Assembly (NCBI RefSeq): GCF_001278805.1
Contig: NZ_CP012602.1
Coordinates: 3,693,501 to 3,757,500 of the forward strand
From: Bacillus sp. FJAT-18017
Lineage (GTDB): Bacteria; Bacillota; Bacilli; Bacillales; Cytobacillaceae
Direction: 5' to 3'
DNA: 64,000 bases
How positions within the stretch are numbered: the first letter of the stretch is position 1; each line of letters starts with the position of its first letter. Shown here piece after piece: positions 35,503-43,991 of the stretch. Both the position numbers and the translations under genes were made by a program. Below the pieces are notes generated by a model. It saw only the letters and a program-made list of their open reading frames with translations, made no database searches and was not told where the DNA came from.

Positions 35503-36558
35503 TTAATTAGCAAACCATTTGGCTAAATTCGCTTTTACAAATTCATCATCATTTAGGTGTGGGTAGCTGGCATATACACGGTCCAACTCATCTGCCTGCC
35601 CCGGGCTTAATCTTTCACGGTCAAGCAGGCACCAATTGCCCTTTAAAAATCCTTGTCTTGTTAAAATCTCATTGATTCCTGCAATACTCCCTTTAAAAGA
35701 GTTGTGGGAATCAAAGATAGCCGCATTTGCATCCGTGATCTGCTGGCCAAGAGTCAGGAGCCCGCTAGGAATGGCCTTTTGTTTTCGCAGTATTTTTATT
35801 TCTTCAAAGGTGTCAACGACTGTTTTTGTCCATACTGACCAATGTCCCAGAAGTCCGCCAACAATCCGCTTCTCGACTTTTTTATCACCAACAGTAATTT
35901 CAAAGGTTGTTATTAAATCATTTATGATGTTATCATCATTGCCTGTGTATAAAGCAATCTCCTCATTGCGAGGGGAATGGCAAACAGCACGGACTACATC
36001 TATCGAACAGTACCTGTCAAAAGGAGCAATTTTGATGGCATATACATTTGGAATCGAGGCGAACCGCAGCCAAAAGTCGTAAGAGAAGATTCTCCCGCCT
36101 ACTGCCGGCTGCAAGTAAAAACCAAAGACCGGGATGATTTCTGCGACCTTTTCGGCCCGTTCGATAAGCTCATCCTCAGACAGATGATGTAACCCCCCCA
36201 TACTTAAAAGGCCTAAATCATACCCAATGCCTTTGCTGAATGTTGCTTCCTTGATTGCTTGTTCTGTTGGTCCACAAATCCCTGCTATTTTTATAAAATC
36301 ATCAGGAACACTAGCGCGCCTAGTTTCCTCAATTGCTAGTGTTAATACCTTTTCGTAAAGGTTAAATTCAGGGTCCCTAATCTCAAATTGAGTGGTATGG
36401 ACTCCTACAGCAATTCCCCCTGCCCCGGCGTCGATATAATATCGCGTTAATGCCCGCTGGCCAGTTTCATCTAGCTGCCTTTCTTCTGTTAATGCTAGTG
36501 GATGTGCCGGAATCACTGTACCCGAATGAAGCTTTTGCTTAACAGTCTCCCTTAGCAT
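35503..36558 (-). CDS. Dihydrodipicolinate synthase-family aldolase/lyase
   Basis: This 351-residue barrel has the DHDPS/NAL layout: an N-terminal TVIPAHPLAL region, DAGAGGIAVGVHTTQF, and a Schiff-base Lys in VYAIKIAPFDRY. Family members cleave or form C-C bonds in 2-keto acids, or act as decarboxylases or hydratases. Its start overlaps the SDR stop by one base (TAATG). In this locus it may split an oxidised sugar acid, which is inference. Confidence 0.85.
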   Translation of the reverse strand: MLRETVKQKLHSGTVIPAHPLALTEERQLDETGQRALTRYYIDAGAGGIAVGVHTTQFEIRDPEFNLYEKVLTLAIEETRRASVPDDFIKIAGICGPTEQAIKEATFSKGIGYDLGLLSMGGLHHLSEDELIERAEKVAEIIPVFGFYLQPAVGGRIFSYDFWLRFASIPNVYAIKIAPFDRYCSIDVVRAVCHSPRNEEIALYTGNDDNIINDLITTFEITVGDKKVEKRIVGGLLGHWSVWTKTVVDTFEEIKILRKQKAIPSGLLTLGQQITDANAAIFDSHNSFKGSIAGINEILTRQGFLKGNWCLLDRERLSPGQADELDRVYASYPHLNDDEFVKANLAKWFAN

Positions 36559-37574
36559 TAAAAGACACCTTCTCTTTCCTGGAAGTGCGTAGGCTTATTA
36601 ATTGTATGGCCATCGCTAACCACCCAGTCAGCAATTAAATCGATCATTTGCTCAACTGTTACTCTTGGGTAGCCAAATAATTTATGCGCATGGGAAGCGT
36701 TATTTAGCAATGCAGTAGGACTTTCCGCATTCACAAACTTCGGTTCCTTCTTCATCCTTTTTCCAAATTCTTTAGCAACCCATCTTATTGATAATGTTTC
36801 AGGCCCTGTTACATTTAATAGTTTAGGAGGATAACTCGCATGCAATAAGGATCGGATCGCATATTCATTGGCATCACCTTGCCAAATGACATTGGCATTC
36901 CCCATCGTCAAATCAATTTCTTTTCCTTCTTGTACTTGTTTTGCAATTTCGAGCAAAACACCATAACGCAAGTCAATTGCATAATTCAGCCTGAAAAGCA
37001 CGATTGGTGTTTGGTGTTTATGAGAAAAATAAGTCAATACCCGCTCCCTGCCCAGACATGATTGGGCATATTCACCGACAGGGTTTGGAATAACATCCTC
37101 CGTACAGCTATTACTTAAAACAGAAGTTAAAGGGTAGACATTACCTGTTGAAAAAGCAACAATCCGTGAATCTTTGAACTTTTCTGCTAAGCGGCCTGGA
37201 GTATATGCGTTCATTGCCCATGTATAATGCTCGTTGCCAACGGTTCCGAACTTATTCCCTGCCATATAAATAATATTTTTTACATTCGGAAGGCCATCGA
37301 GGTCTTCTTCATTCAAAAGATCCGCCTGAATTGTTTCAATTCCTGATGCCTCTAGCTCCTCTTTCAAACCCTGTTCTGAAAACCGTGCCACCCCTATTAC
37401 ACGCTTTCGGACACCAGCCAGATCCACCGCTCTTTTTGCCATTTTCGCCAAAGTAGGACCCATTTTCCCACTGACGCCCACTATCATAATATCTCCATCC
37501 AACTGCTGTATGTCCTGGACTAAATCCTCGCTGGGTGTTGACATAAACTCTTCTAATTCTGCAATCGTTTTCAT
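36558..37574 (-). CDS. NAD-dependent epimerase/dehydratase-like SDR
   Basis: This 338-residue extended SDR has the nucleotide-binding loop MIVGVSGKMGPTLAKMA and a VYPLTSVLSN region instead of the standard Tyr-x3-Lys being obvious. AFSTGNVYPL and GPETLSIRWVAKEFGKRM are family-typical. It is the first gene of the 37.6-27.7 kb unit, divergent from the GGDEF-winged-helix regulator and behind a likely operator. Confidence 0.82.
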   Translation of the reverse strand: MKTIAELEEFMSTPSEDLVQDIQQLDGDIMIVGVSGKMGPTLAKMAKRAVDLAGVRKRVIGVARFSEQGLKEELEASGIETIQADLLNEEDLDGLPNVKNIIYMAGNKFGTVGNEHYTWAMNAYTPGRLAEKFKDSRIVAFSTGNVYPLTSVLSNSCTEDVIPNPVGEYAQSCLGRERVLTYFSHKHQTPIVLFRLNYAIDLRYGVLLEIAKQVQEGKEIDLTMGNANVIWQGDANEYAIRSLLHASYPPKLLNVTGPETLSIRWVAKEFGKRMKKEPKFVNAESPTALLNNASHAHKLFGYPRVTVEQMIDLIADWVVSDGHTINKPTHFQEREGVF

Positions 37575-37660
37575 TTATACCCTCCTAAAGGTTATTCACT
37601 TTACATTGTTTCGTATTAAAAATTTTTAATTTTCAACTTTATTTTAGTATTGGCATTTTT

Positions 37661-37690
37661 AAAAGACAAGTCACTTAAAGGTCTTTAATA
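37661..37690. promoter_or_regulatory. Operator-like site with GTC cores 11 bp apart (site a)
   Basis: AAGTC (GTC at 37670-37672) is followed by TTAAAGGTCTTTAAT (GTC at 37681-37683). The same two-core spacing recurs at 43936, 45185 and 46266. It lies between the divergent SDR gene and the GGDEF-winged-helix regulator. Confidence 0.7.
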
Positions 37691-37761
37691 CCGGTCCTCT
37701 ATATAACACCAAATTTCCCTTTGACAATTCAGCTAACTCTCCTTAATCTTAAAGTAAGATT

Positions 37762-37793
37762 ATTTAAAGACATTTCTTTAATGTGTCTTTTTA
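37762..37793 (+). promoter_or_regulatory. Inverted repeat before the regulator gene
   Basis: TTTAAAGACATT and AATGTGTCTTT face each other around TCTTT, ending just before the AGGAG ribosome site. It shares the GTCTTT half-site with the 11-bp-spaced operators and could be an autoregulatory site. Confidence 0.5.
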
Positions 37794-37805
37794 GGAGATG
37801 AAAAT

Positions 37806-39188
37806 ATGAAAATGAACCAATTGTCAAGCCGTCCCATAGAGATTACGATTGGCATAATCAGCCCTAAAGCGCTTGAAAACGAAATAATGAAAGCGCTTGA
37901 ATCATTTCCGAACTTGCGGCCTGTGTTTATTAATGCAACGCCATCTACCATTCATTCGGCCATTACGGCTGACTTGTTTCATCAATTGGAAGTGATTTTG
38001 TTTATCGAATTTCAAACTTACTTAAAGGCCAAACATCTTTTCGATTTCCCAATACCGGTACATTATGTCCCTCTAATGGGAACCGGGCTTTTCCGATCAT
38101 TATTTATCATAAAAAACCAGTATGACTTTTCCTATTTCTCTATCGACACGGTTGAAGAAAAATACATTCACCAGGTTCTTTATGACTTAGGTGAAAACAA
38201 TAATAAATTTACATCCTTTCCCCAATACGATCACTCCAGTTCCATTCAATCGATTGTTGACTTTCACCAGAACAATTATCAAACACTCGGCACAATCGCC
38301 ATTACCGGAATTCAGGAAGTCTCAATAAAATTATCGGAAAGGGAGATTCCAAATGAATGGGTTACACCTACGTATCAGGATTTAATAGTTTCTCTAGAAC
38401 GTGCATTACTTGCGACTGAAGCTAGGAAAAATAAAGAGTCACAAATTGTCTTCGGGATTATCGACATCGATAAATTTAAGAAAGCAACTGAAAAATACAC
38501 GACAGAACATGAAGTACAAATGTTCAAATTAAAGTTCCAGCAGATGATGCTGAACTATACTAAACTGCTTGATGGGCATCTAATTAATTCCGGTGGAGAA
38601 GAATTTTCATTTATAACCACACGCGGTATTTTTGAAAGAGAAACACGCGGCTATAAATTTATTCCCTTACTTAATTCCGCTAAAAGCGAGCTCGGTGTAA
38701 CGATAAGCATCGGTGTTGGCTTTGGACGCTCAGCAGCTGAGGCAGGCAGCCACGCAAGGCTGGCACTTCGCCAATCAAAAGAGTTAGGCGGAAATGTTTG
38801 TTACATTGTCCGTGAAGATCAAAGTGTAGTTGGTCCGGTTGACATCATTACGGATACTCAATATGAAAAGTATGATTTATCAATTACAGATGCTGAACTA
38901 CTGGAAAAGGCCGAAAAGGCTGGTATGTCTGCTGCTTATATGACGAAATTGATGGCAAGAGTCGCCCGCCATAAGAAGTATGATTATACAGCCCAGGAAC
39001 TCGCTTCAACATTGGATATAACAACGAGAAGCGCCCATCGGATCCTTTTAAAATGGATGGATGCAAATTTGGTGGATATTGTGGGGGAAGAGAAAATTAC
39101 CTATAAAGGAAGGCCAAGGCGGATATACAGGCTAAGTTTTATCCTCGGTGACAACGTTCCGGATGAGGCTGCCTACCCTTTAAACTAG
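37806..39188 (+). CDS. One-component regulator: N-terminal domain, GGEEF-type GGDEF domain, winged helix
   Basis: This 460-residue protein starts 8 nt after AGGAG. Residues about 10-165 are a soluble domain I cannot name. Residues about 195-335 look like a GGDEF domain: DIDKFK (220-225), SGGEEF (262-267) at the canonical 43-residue distance, VTISIGVGFG, and HARLALRQSKELGGN. The C-terminus (about 365-445) is a winged helix with TAQELASTLDITTRSAHRILL. No membrane segments. It stands divergent to the sugar operon and amid the 11-bp operators, so it is the best candidate for the local regulator. Whether the GGEEF site makes or binds a nucleotide is unknown. Confidence 0.75.
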   Translation: MKMNQLSSRPIEITIGIISPKALENEIMKALESFPNLRPVFINATPSTIHSAITADLFHQLEVILFIEFQTYLKAKHLFDFPIPVHYVPLMGTGLFRSLFIIKNQYDFSYFSIDTVEEKYIHQVLYDLGENNNKFTSFPQYDHSSSIQSIVDFHQNNYQTLGTIAITGIQEVSIKLSEREIPNEWVTPTYQDLIVSLERALLATEARKNKESQIVFGIIDIDKFKKATEKYTTEHEVQMFKLKFQQMMLNYTKLLDGHLINSGGEEFSFITTRGIFERETRGYKFIPLLNSAKSELGVTISIGVGFGRSAAEAGSHARLALRQSKELGGNVCYIVREDQSVVGPVDIITDTQYEKYDLSITDAELLEKAEKAGMSAAYMTKLMARVARHKKYDYTAQELASTLDITTRSAHRILLKWMDANLVDIVGEEKITYKGRPRRIYRLSFILGDNVPDEAAYPLN

Positions 39189-39196
39189 AATGGTTG

Positions 39197-39227
39197 AAAC
39201 GGCGGGAATAGCTGCATCCCGCTGTTT
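39197..39227. terminator. Terminator after the regulator
   Basis: AAACGGCGGGA and TCCCGCTGTTT pair and are followed by CTTTTT. It lies between convergent genes. Confidence 0.85.
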
Positions 39228-39244
39228 CTTTTTCCCTCTCCCCC

Positions 39245-40141
39245 TCATACATACATCTTTTCTCCAGTTTTCCTGCTTTCATTTGCCGCTTCGATAAATC
39301 GGATAATTTCTACCGTTTCATCCAGCTGGACTGCCGGTATGCCAGTTTGAAAGAATAGCAGAACTTGTTCCAATAAACTGGCATAAAACGGCTTTGTTGA
39401 AGAATCAATCAGTATATACTCATTTCCTTTTTCAAAATGGATGACAGCCCCAAAGGAATAATTGCCTTTTCTATTCCCCCTGGCCGTACCGATTATTCCA
39501 TCCTCCCATTGCGCAACGATAAGATCAGAATCCTGATTGGATACGACCTTAACGTCCCTGGGCCCTCTCCCCACAATCGCATAAAGCATTTCAATCGTAT
39601 GTATCCCATACCAAAAATAACCTGGCTGTGTGTCTATTATTTCCATTGGACCGAAACAATCTGCACCAATGATTTTCCCCTTATCCCTAATGGACGCTAA
39701 CTGCCTGATAGGTTCAGCAAACCTCAGTGCAGATGAACTCATAATAGGGACACCATAGTGCTTTGACAATTCGACCATTTTTAATGCATCGGCAGTCGTT
39801 AAGCACAATGGTTTATCTACGAAAATTGGTTTCTTGAATTTCGCTAGTTTACTTACCTGTTCGAGATGCACCCTGCCATCTACAGACTCAAGTAAAATGG
39901 CATCACAGTGCTCTGCTACCTCTTCGAATGTATCCACCATTTGCACGCCATACTGCTTGACTTCTTTTACAATCCCGTCAATCCGTGAATAGCTAAGCTC
40001 AAAATCATCTGAGCCGGCAGGACATGCCATGACAACCTTTCCACCTTTTACATGGAACGGATGGGCCGGGTCGTTTAATAATTTTGTAAAAGCAGCTGCA
40101 TGTGATGTGTCGAGGCCAATAATCCCAATTTTCAAACTCAC
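39245..40141 (-). CDS. Gfo/Idh/MocA-family oxidoreductase
   Basis: This 298-residue protein starts MSLKIGIIGLDTSHAAAF, a variant Rossmann loop often seen in Gfo/Idh members. It has FVDKPLCLTTADAL in the EKP position and GIHTIEMLYAIVG for the active-site His. It is shorter than the two paralogues at 27.7-29.7 kb. It is the last gene downstream of the ABC transporter, separated from it by repeat array 3. Confidence 0.85.
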   Translation of the reverse strand: MSLKIGIIGLDTSHAAAFTKLLNDPAHPFHVKGGKVVMACPAGSDDFELSYSRIDGIVKEVKQYGVQMVDTFEEVAEHCDAILLESVDGRVHLEQVSKLAKFKKPIFVDKPLCLTTADALKMVELSKHYGVPIMSSSALRFAEPIRQLASIRDKGKIIGADCFGPMEIIDTQPGYFWYGIHTIEMLYAIVGRGPRDVKVVSNQDSDLIVAQWEDGIIGTARGNRKGNYSFGAVIHFEKGNEYILIDSSTKPFYASLLEQVLLFFQTGIPAVQLDETVEIIRFIEAANESRKTGEKMYV

Positions 40142-40193
40142 CCTTTTACCCTCACCCCTTATCCATACACTGCAAGTAATTTACTAGACAGCC

Positions 40194-40567
40194 TCTTTTG
40201 GATTAATCCTTCCTTTCCAGGCTGCGATTAATCTAATAAACAGGTTCTATTGGATTAATCCTTCCTTTCTAGACTGCGATTAATCTAATAAACAGACTCT
40301 ATTGGATTAATCCTTCCTTTCCAGACTGCGATTAATCTAATAGGCAGCCTCTATTAGATTAATCCCCTCTTTCCTGAATGCGATTAATCTAATTAACAGG
40401 CTCTATTGGATTAATCCTTCCTGTCCAGGCTGCGATTAATCTAATAAACTGGCTCTATTGGATTAATCCTTCCTTTCCAGACCGCGATTAATCTAATAGG
40501 CAGCTTCTATTGGATTAATCCCCTCTTTCCAGACTGCGATTAATCTAATATACAGCCTCTATTGGAT
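40194..40567. repeat. Tandem array 3: seven exact 52-bp ATTAATC units
   Basis: TCTATTGG-type starts occur at 40246, 40298, 40350, 40402, 40454, 40506 and 40558 (with a variant at 40194), exactly 52 bp apart. Each unit has CTATTGGATTAATCC, the linker TTCCTTTCCAGACTGC, and GATTAATCTAATA. Its reverse complement has the layout of array 1. It occupies the gap between the permease and Gfo/Idh genes, inside what is probably one transcript. Confidence 0.95.
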
Positions 40568-40569
40568 CC

Positions 40570-41376
40570 TTATTTCAATCCAGACAGCTGAATGCCTTCT
40601 GTAAAGTATTTTTGGAAGAACAAAAAGATTAAAAAGGTTGGGATGAATGAAAGTGTAGCCCCTGCCATTTCAATACCAAAGTTCCCTTCCTTATTTAGAG
40701 TCGAAGCCAAACCAACTGTAATTGGGAACATTTTTTCATTGGTCATAAAAATTAACGGCTGAAATAAATCATTCCAGTTCCCAACGAACGAAAACGTTCC
40801 GACAGTTGCTATCGAAGGAAACGCCAGTGGCATATAAATCTTACGAAAAACCTGAAAATCGCCAGCGCCATCCATACGGGCTGCCTCATCCAACTCCATC
40901 GGGATACCCTGCATAAATTGGCGAACTAAAAATACACCCATGATTCCCCAGAGTTCAGGAATGATTAGCGCCTCATATTCGTTAATCCAGCCAAATTTTG
41001 AAAACATGATAAATTTAGGAATGATCAATAACTGGGACGGAATCATGATGACCGCCATGAATGTCCAAAAAATGAACTCCCTGCCATAAAATTGCTTTCT
41101 GGCAAAAATATAGCCCAATATCCCCGCAAAGAACATTTGAGTAAATACAGGGATAACCGTAATGACAACCGAGTTGAAAATCCAGCGCAAGAAGTTGTCA
41201 TTCCTAAACAGATATATAAAGTTATTCAGGGATGGGTCAGTTGGAAGCCAAAATAGCGGGCTCAACGATGCAAACGTCGTTTCCTTTAATGAACCAAATA
41301 CCATGATCATAAATGGAAGGAGAAAGCAAAATCCCAGGAAGAACATGACCGCATATTTCCCTACTTTTTTCAACAA
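40570..41376 (-). CDS. ABC sugar transporter permease, MalG-type
   Basis: This 268-residue inner-membrane protein has six hydrophobic helices. The EAA loop is EAARMDGAGDFQVFRKIYMP, which docks the ATPase. It ends GIQLSGLK, a common end of CUT1 permeases. It forms a transporter with the MalF-type permease and the lipoprotein upstream. No ATPase gene is present, so a shared MsmX-type ATPase is expected. Confidence 0.93.
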   Translation of the reverse strand: MLKKVGKYAVMFFLGFCFLLPFMIMVFGSLKETTFASLSPLFWLPTDPSLNNFIYLFRNDNFLRWIFNSVVITVIPVFTQMFFAGILGYIFARKQFYGREFIFWTFMAVIMIPSQLLIIPKFIMFSKFGWINEYEALIIPELWGIMGVFLVRQFMQGIPMELDEAARMDGAGDFQVFRKIYMPLAFPSIATVGTFSFVGNWNDLFQPLIFMTNEKMFPITVGLASTLNKEGNFGIEMAGATLSFIPTFLIFLFFQKYFTEGIQLSGLK

Positions 41377-41407
41377 GATAGTTCATCTCCCCTACTAAGC
41401 AGCTTCA

Positions 41408-42367
41408 TCAATAAATACCTTGATCCTTTCCTACCAACTTCCTCTGAATAAGCGAGATGATCAAGATGATCACAAAGAGGACGTAGGATAGAACGGCTGC
41501 ATAGCTAAAGTTCAAATTTGTAAAACCGATTGTGTATAAATAGTATACAATGGTGCTTGTTGAGAAGTTTGGCCCCCCATTTGTCAACAGGAACGCCGAA
41601 TCAAAGATTTGGAAAGACCCAATCGTCGTGATAATCAACACATAGAAATGAATTGGTTTCAATAATGGGAAGGTAATTTTCCAAAAAGCTTTAAAAGGTG
41701 ATGCACCATCGATGGTTGCTGCTTCATACATTTCTTTTGGAATTGACTGCAAGCCAGCAAAGTAATAGATCATAGTACTTCCCGCGACTTTAAATACACT
41801 TAAGCCGGCCAGTACTATCAGTGCCTGGGAGGAGTCTGACAGGAATAACTGAGTATCTATACCTATAAAGCTTAATAAGTAGTTAACAAAACCTGATTTT
41901 GTCCCGGAAAATAACCATTCCCAAATACCTGCTATTACAACAAACGAGGTAACCACTGGCAGGAAGAATACGCCTTTAAAAAACTTTGTCATCCGCATTC
42001 CCGTTTTTAAAATGAGTGCCAGGATTAAGCCAAGTGCCATGGTAGGGACGATATAATAAATGGAAAACAGAACAGTGTTCCAAATCGATTTCCAGGCAAT
42101 TTTATCGTTGAATAATTGCTCCCAGTTCCGTAAGCCTACAAATTCAGACGTACCGATGATTCGATATTGAAGAAATGTTAAGACAAAGCTATACACAAAG
42201 GGAATAATTTGAAAGATAAGAAAATGAATTAAGATTGGAGTAAGGATAATATAGACAATCGCGTTCTTTTTCCATTCATCCTTGATTCTTTTTGTTAAAG
42301 GCCGCTTAAGCTGGGGGCCATTTTCCATAGGCAACTTGTTATTATTTACTGTTATGACCTTTTCCAA
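41408..42367 (-). CDS. ABC sugar transporter permease, MalF-type
   Basis: This 319-residue protein has six membrane helices and a cytoplasmic N-terminal tail. The EAA loop is EAATIDGASPFKAFWKITFP. It is the first permease of the CUT1 set, 31 bp before the MalG-type gene and 132 bp after the binding protein, with a stem-loop in the gap. Confidence 0.93.
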   Translation of the reverse strand: MEKVITVNNNKLPMENGPQLKRPLTKRIKDEWKKNAIVYIILTPILIHFLIFQIIPFVYSFVLTFLQYRIIGTSEFVGLRNWEQLFNDKIAWKSIWNTVLFSIYYIVPTMALGLILALILKTGMRMTKFFKGVFFLPVVTSFVVIAGIWEWLFSGTKSGFVNYLLSFIGIDTQLFLSDSSQALIVLAGLSVFKVAGSTMIYYFAGLQSIPKEMYEAATIDGASPFKAFWKITFPLLKPIHFYVLIITTIGSFQIFDSAFLLTNGGPNFSTSTIVYYLYTIGFTNLNFSYAAVLSYVLFVIILIISLIQRKLVGKDQGIY

Positions 42368-42445
42368 GCAATCACCTTATTTCGTTTATAATTAGGCAGC
42401 AAATGAGCATACGCCCTTCCTGCCGCCTGTACTTTTCAAAGTAAC

Positions 42446-42479
42446 AGAGAGTTTTATTCACATTGGAATAAAACTCTCT
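42446..42479. other. Stem-loop between binding-protein and permease genes
   Basis: AGAGAGTTTTATTC and GAATAAAACTCTCT form a perfect 14-bp stem with a 6-nt loop. Such hairpins after the binding-protein gene usually lower permease expression or stabilise the upstream mRNA. There is no good T-tract on the minus strand, so it is likely only partly terminating. Confidence 0.7.
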
Positions 42480-42499
42480 ATAATAAGGAAGCTAATTGT

Positions 42500-43756
42500 T
42501 TATGGCTTTGCCAACTCGGCTTTTATAGCTTCTGCAGCTGCATCGGCTGCTTCTTGAGGAGTTTTTTCTCCAGCCATCATCGCTTGGACCTCAGCCTGGA
42601 TAAATGGCATAATTGCACGGCCTTTTGGATGGATGACACCTGGTAAAGCGTATTGTGTATAAGATGCCAATTGGCTCATATTCTTGTTTGAATCAAAGAT
42701 ATCCTTCGCTTCTTCTTGAGTCGGGATATATTGAGTTACTGTGTTAAAGATCCGCTGGTTTTCAGCGGTTGTAATGGATTTTACAAATTCAGCTGCTGCA
42801 TCTGGATTGTCACTGTTGGACGGAACAACAAACATACCAGTTGTACCATATGTTAATTGTTCTTTATTTTTTAATGGCGGTGCAAATGCAAACTCAAATT
42901 TACCTTCTTTTTGAAGATTTGTGACATCAATTCCGGAGCCAAGAATGGCTAGGATTTTTCCGCCCATCCAAAGTTCGTTATGGTTGCTCGCTGTTACCGA
43001 ATCTTCCGGAATATACTTGTTTTTATACAAGTTGTTAACCATTTCGAATGCTTTAACACTGTCAGCATTATTGATGAGCACTTCATTATCAGCTGTAACA
43101 ACACCTCCGCCAGCTTGCCAAATCCATGGGTAAATCGTTCCGTTCATGGAACCGCCGCCAGCATAAGACAATGCATAGAAATCTTTTGCTTTTGCTTTAG
43201 CTGCCCAAGCTTCAAACTCTTCCCAAGTAGTTGGAAGTTTTGCCGGATCTTCGCCAATCGCTTTTACCACATCGAGATTGTAGAAAAATGTATACGCTTC
43301 TTGCAGGATTGGCAATCCATAGCGCTTGCCTTTCCACTCAGTTGATACCAATGAGGACTCAACAAAGCCTTCAAGATCTTTCTTTTCCAAATATGGATCC
43401 AGTTCCAAAAGCATGCCTACATCGGCATATTGCGGCATTTGGTCAGGAATCGCATAGAATACATCTGGGCCATTGTTTGCCGCCAATGCAGTCAGGACTT
43501 TCTGATCGCGGTTGGACCAAGGAATCGTCTCAATATTTACCTTAACATCAGGAAATTGCTTGTTATAATTTGCAGTAATCTCTTTCCACATGTCCTCTTC
43601 TTTTTTCGCATCACCCGTATAAGGATGTACCCAAACCGTTATTTCTCCTTCAACTTTGCCATCTTTTGATTTCGTCCCTGCCTCGTCACTGCAGCCCGCA
43701 AGCATTAAACTGAACGCAAGCATTAGCACCATAAACCATAAACTTTTCTTTTTCAT
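42500..43756 (-). CDS. ABC sugar-binding lipoprotein
   Basis: This 418-residue extracellular solute-binding protein has signal peptide MKKKSLWFMVLMLAFSLMLA and lipobox LAGC (Cys22). Family stretches ITVWVHPYTGDAKKEEDMW and PTTWEEFEAWAAKAK fit CUT1 oligosaccharide binders. The start is set at 43756 after GGGGGATT; a longer frame to 43825 would hide the signal peptide. It captures the oligosaccharide for the two permeases. An 11-bp-spaced GTC operator lies about 190 bp upstream. Confidence 0.95.
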   Translation of the reverse strand: MKKKSLWFMVLMLAFSLMLAGCSDEAGTKSKDGKVEGEITVWVHPYTGDAKKEEDMWKEITANYNKQFPDVKVNIETIPWSNRDQKVLTALAANNGPDVFYAIPDQMPQYADVGMLLELDPYLEKKDLEGFVESSLVSTEWKGKRYGLPILQEAYTFFYNLDVVKAIGEDPAKLPTTWEEFEAWAAKAKAKDFYALSYAGGGSMNGTIYPWIWQAGGGVVTADNEVLINNADSVKAFEMVNNLYKNKYIPEDSVTASNHNELWMGGKILAILGSGIDVTNLQKEGKFEFAFAPPLKNKEQLTYGTTGMFVVPSNSDNPDAAAEFVKSITTAENQRIFNTVTQYIPTQEEAKDIFDSNKNMSQLASYTQYALPGVIHPKGRAIMPFIQAEVQAMMAGEKTPQEAADAAAEAIKAELAKP

Positions 43757-43929
43757 GTAATGTAATCCCCCTATTTTAGTTTTAGAAACAGAATCTACAA
43801 GACTATGACTTAAGTTCTTTTTCAATCCCCTCCTTAAAAATCCCGCCTTGTAATCACAGGTTTGAAAGCGTTAACAAATGGTCCTAAAAAAACTTCAACT
43901 ACATGTATTTTAAATTTTTTGAATTTTTG

Positions 43930-43968
43930 TGACAAGTCTATAAAGTGTCTTTAATTAAAAGACCTTCT
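43930..43968 (-). promoter_or_regulatory. Operator-like site with GTC cores 11 bp apart (site c)
   Basis: GACAAGTC (GTC 43936-43938) and GTGTCTTT (GTC 43947-43949) are 11 bp apart. They are followed by an inverted AAAAGACC, so GTCTTTAATTAAAAGAC is itself palindromic. It lies upstream of the binding-protein gene. Confidence 0.65.
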
Positions 43969-43991
43969 ATTTAGTTCACACTTTATGTAAA

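Noticed and set aside
40194-40567. Possible CRISPR array
   Set aside because: Exact 52-bp spacing looks suggestive, yet the linkers are the same in every unit. It is a tandem palindromic repeat.
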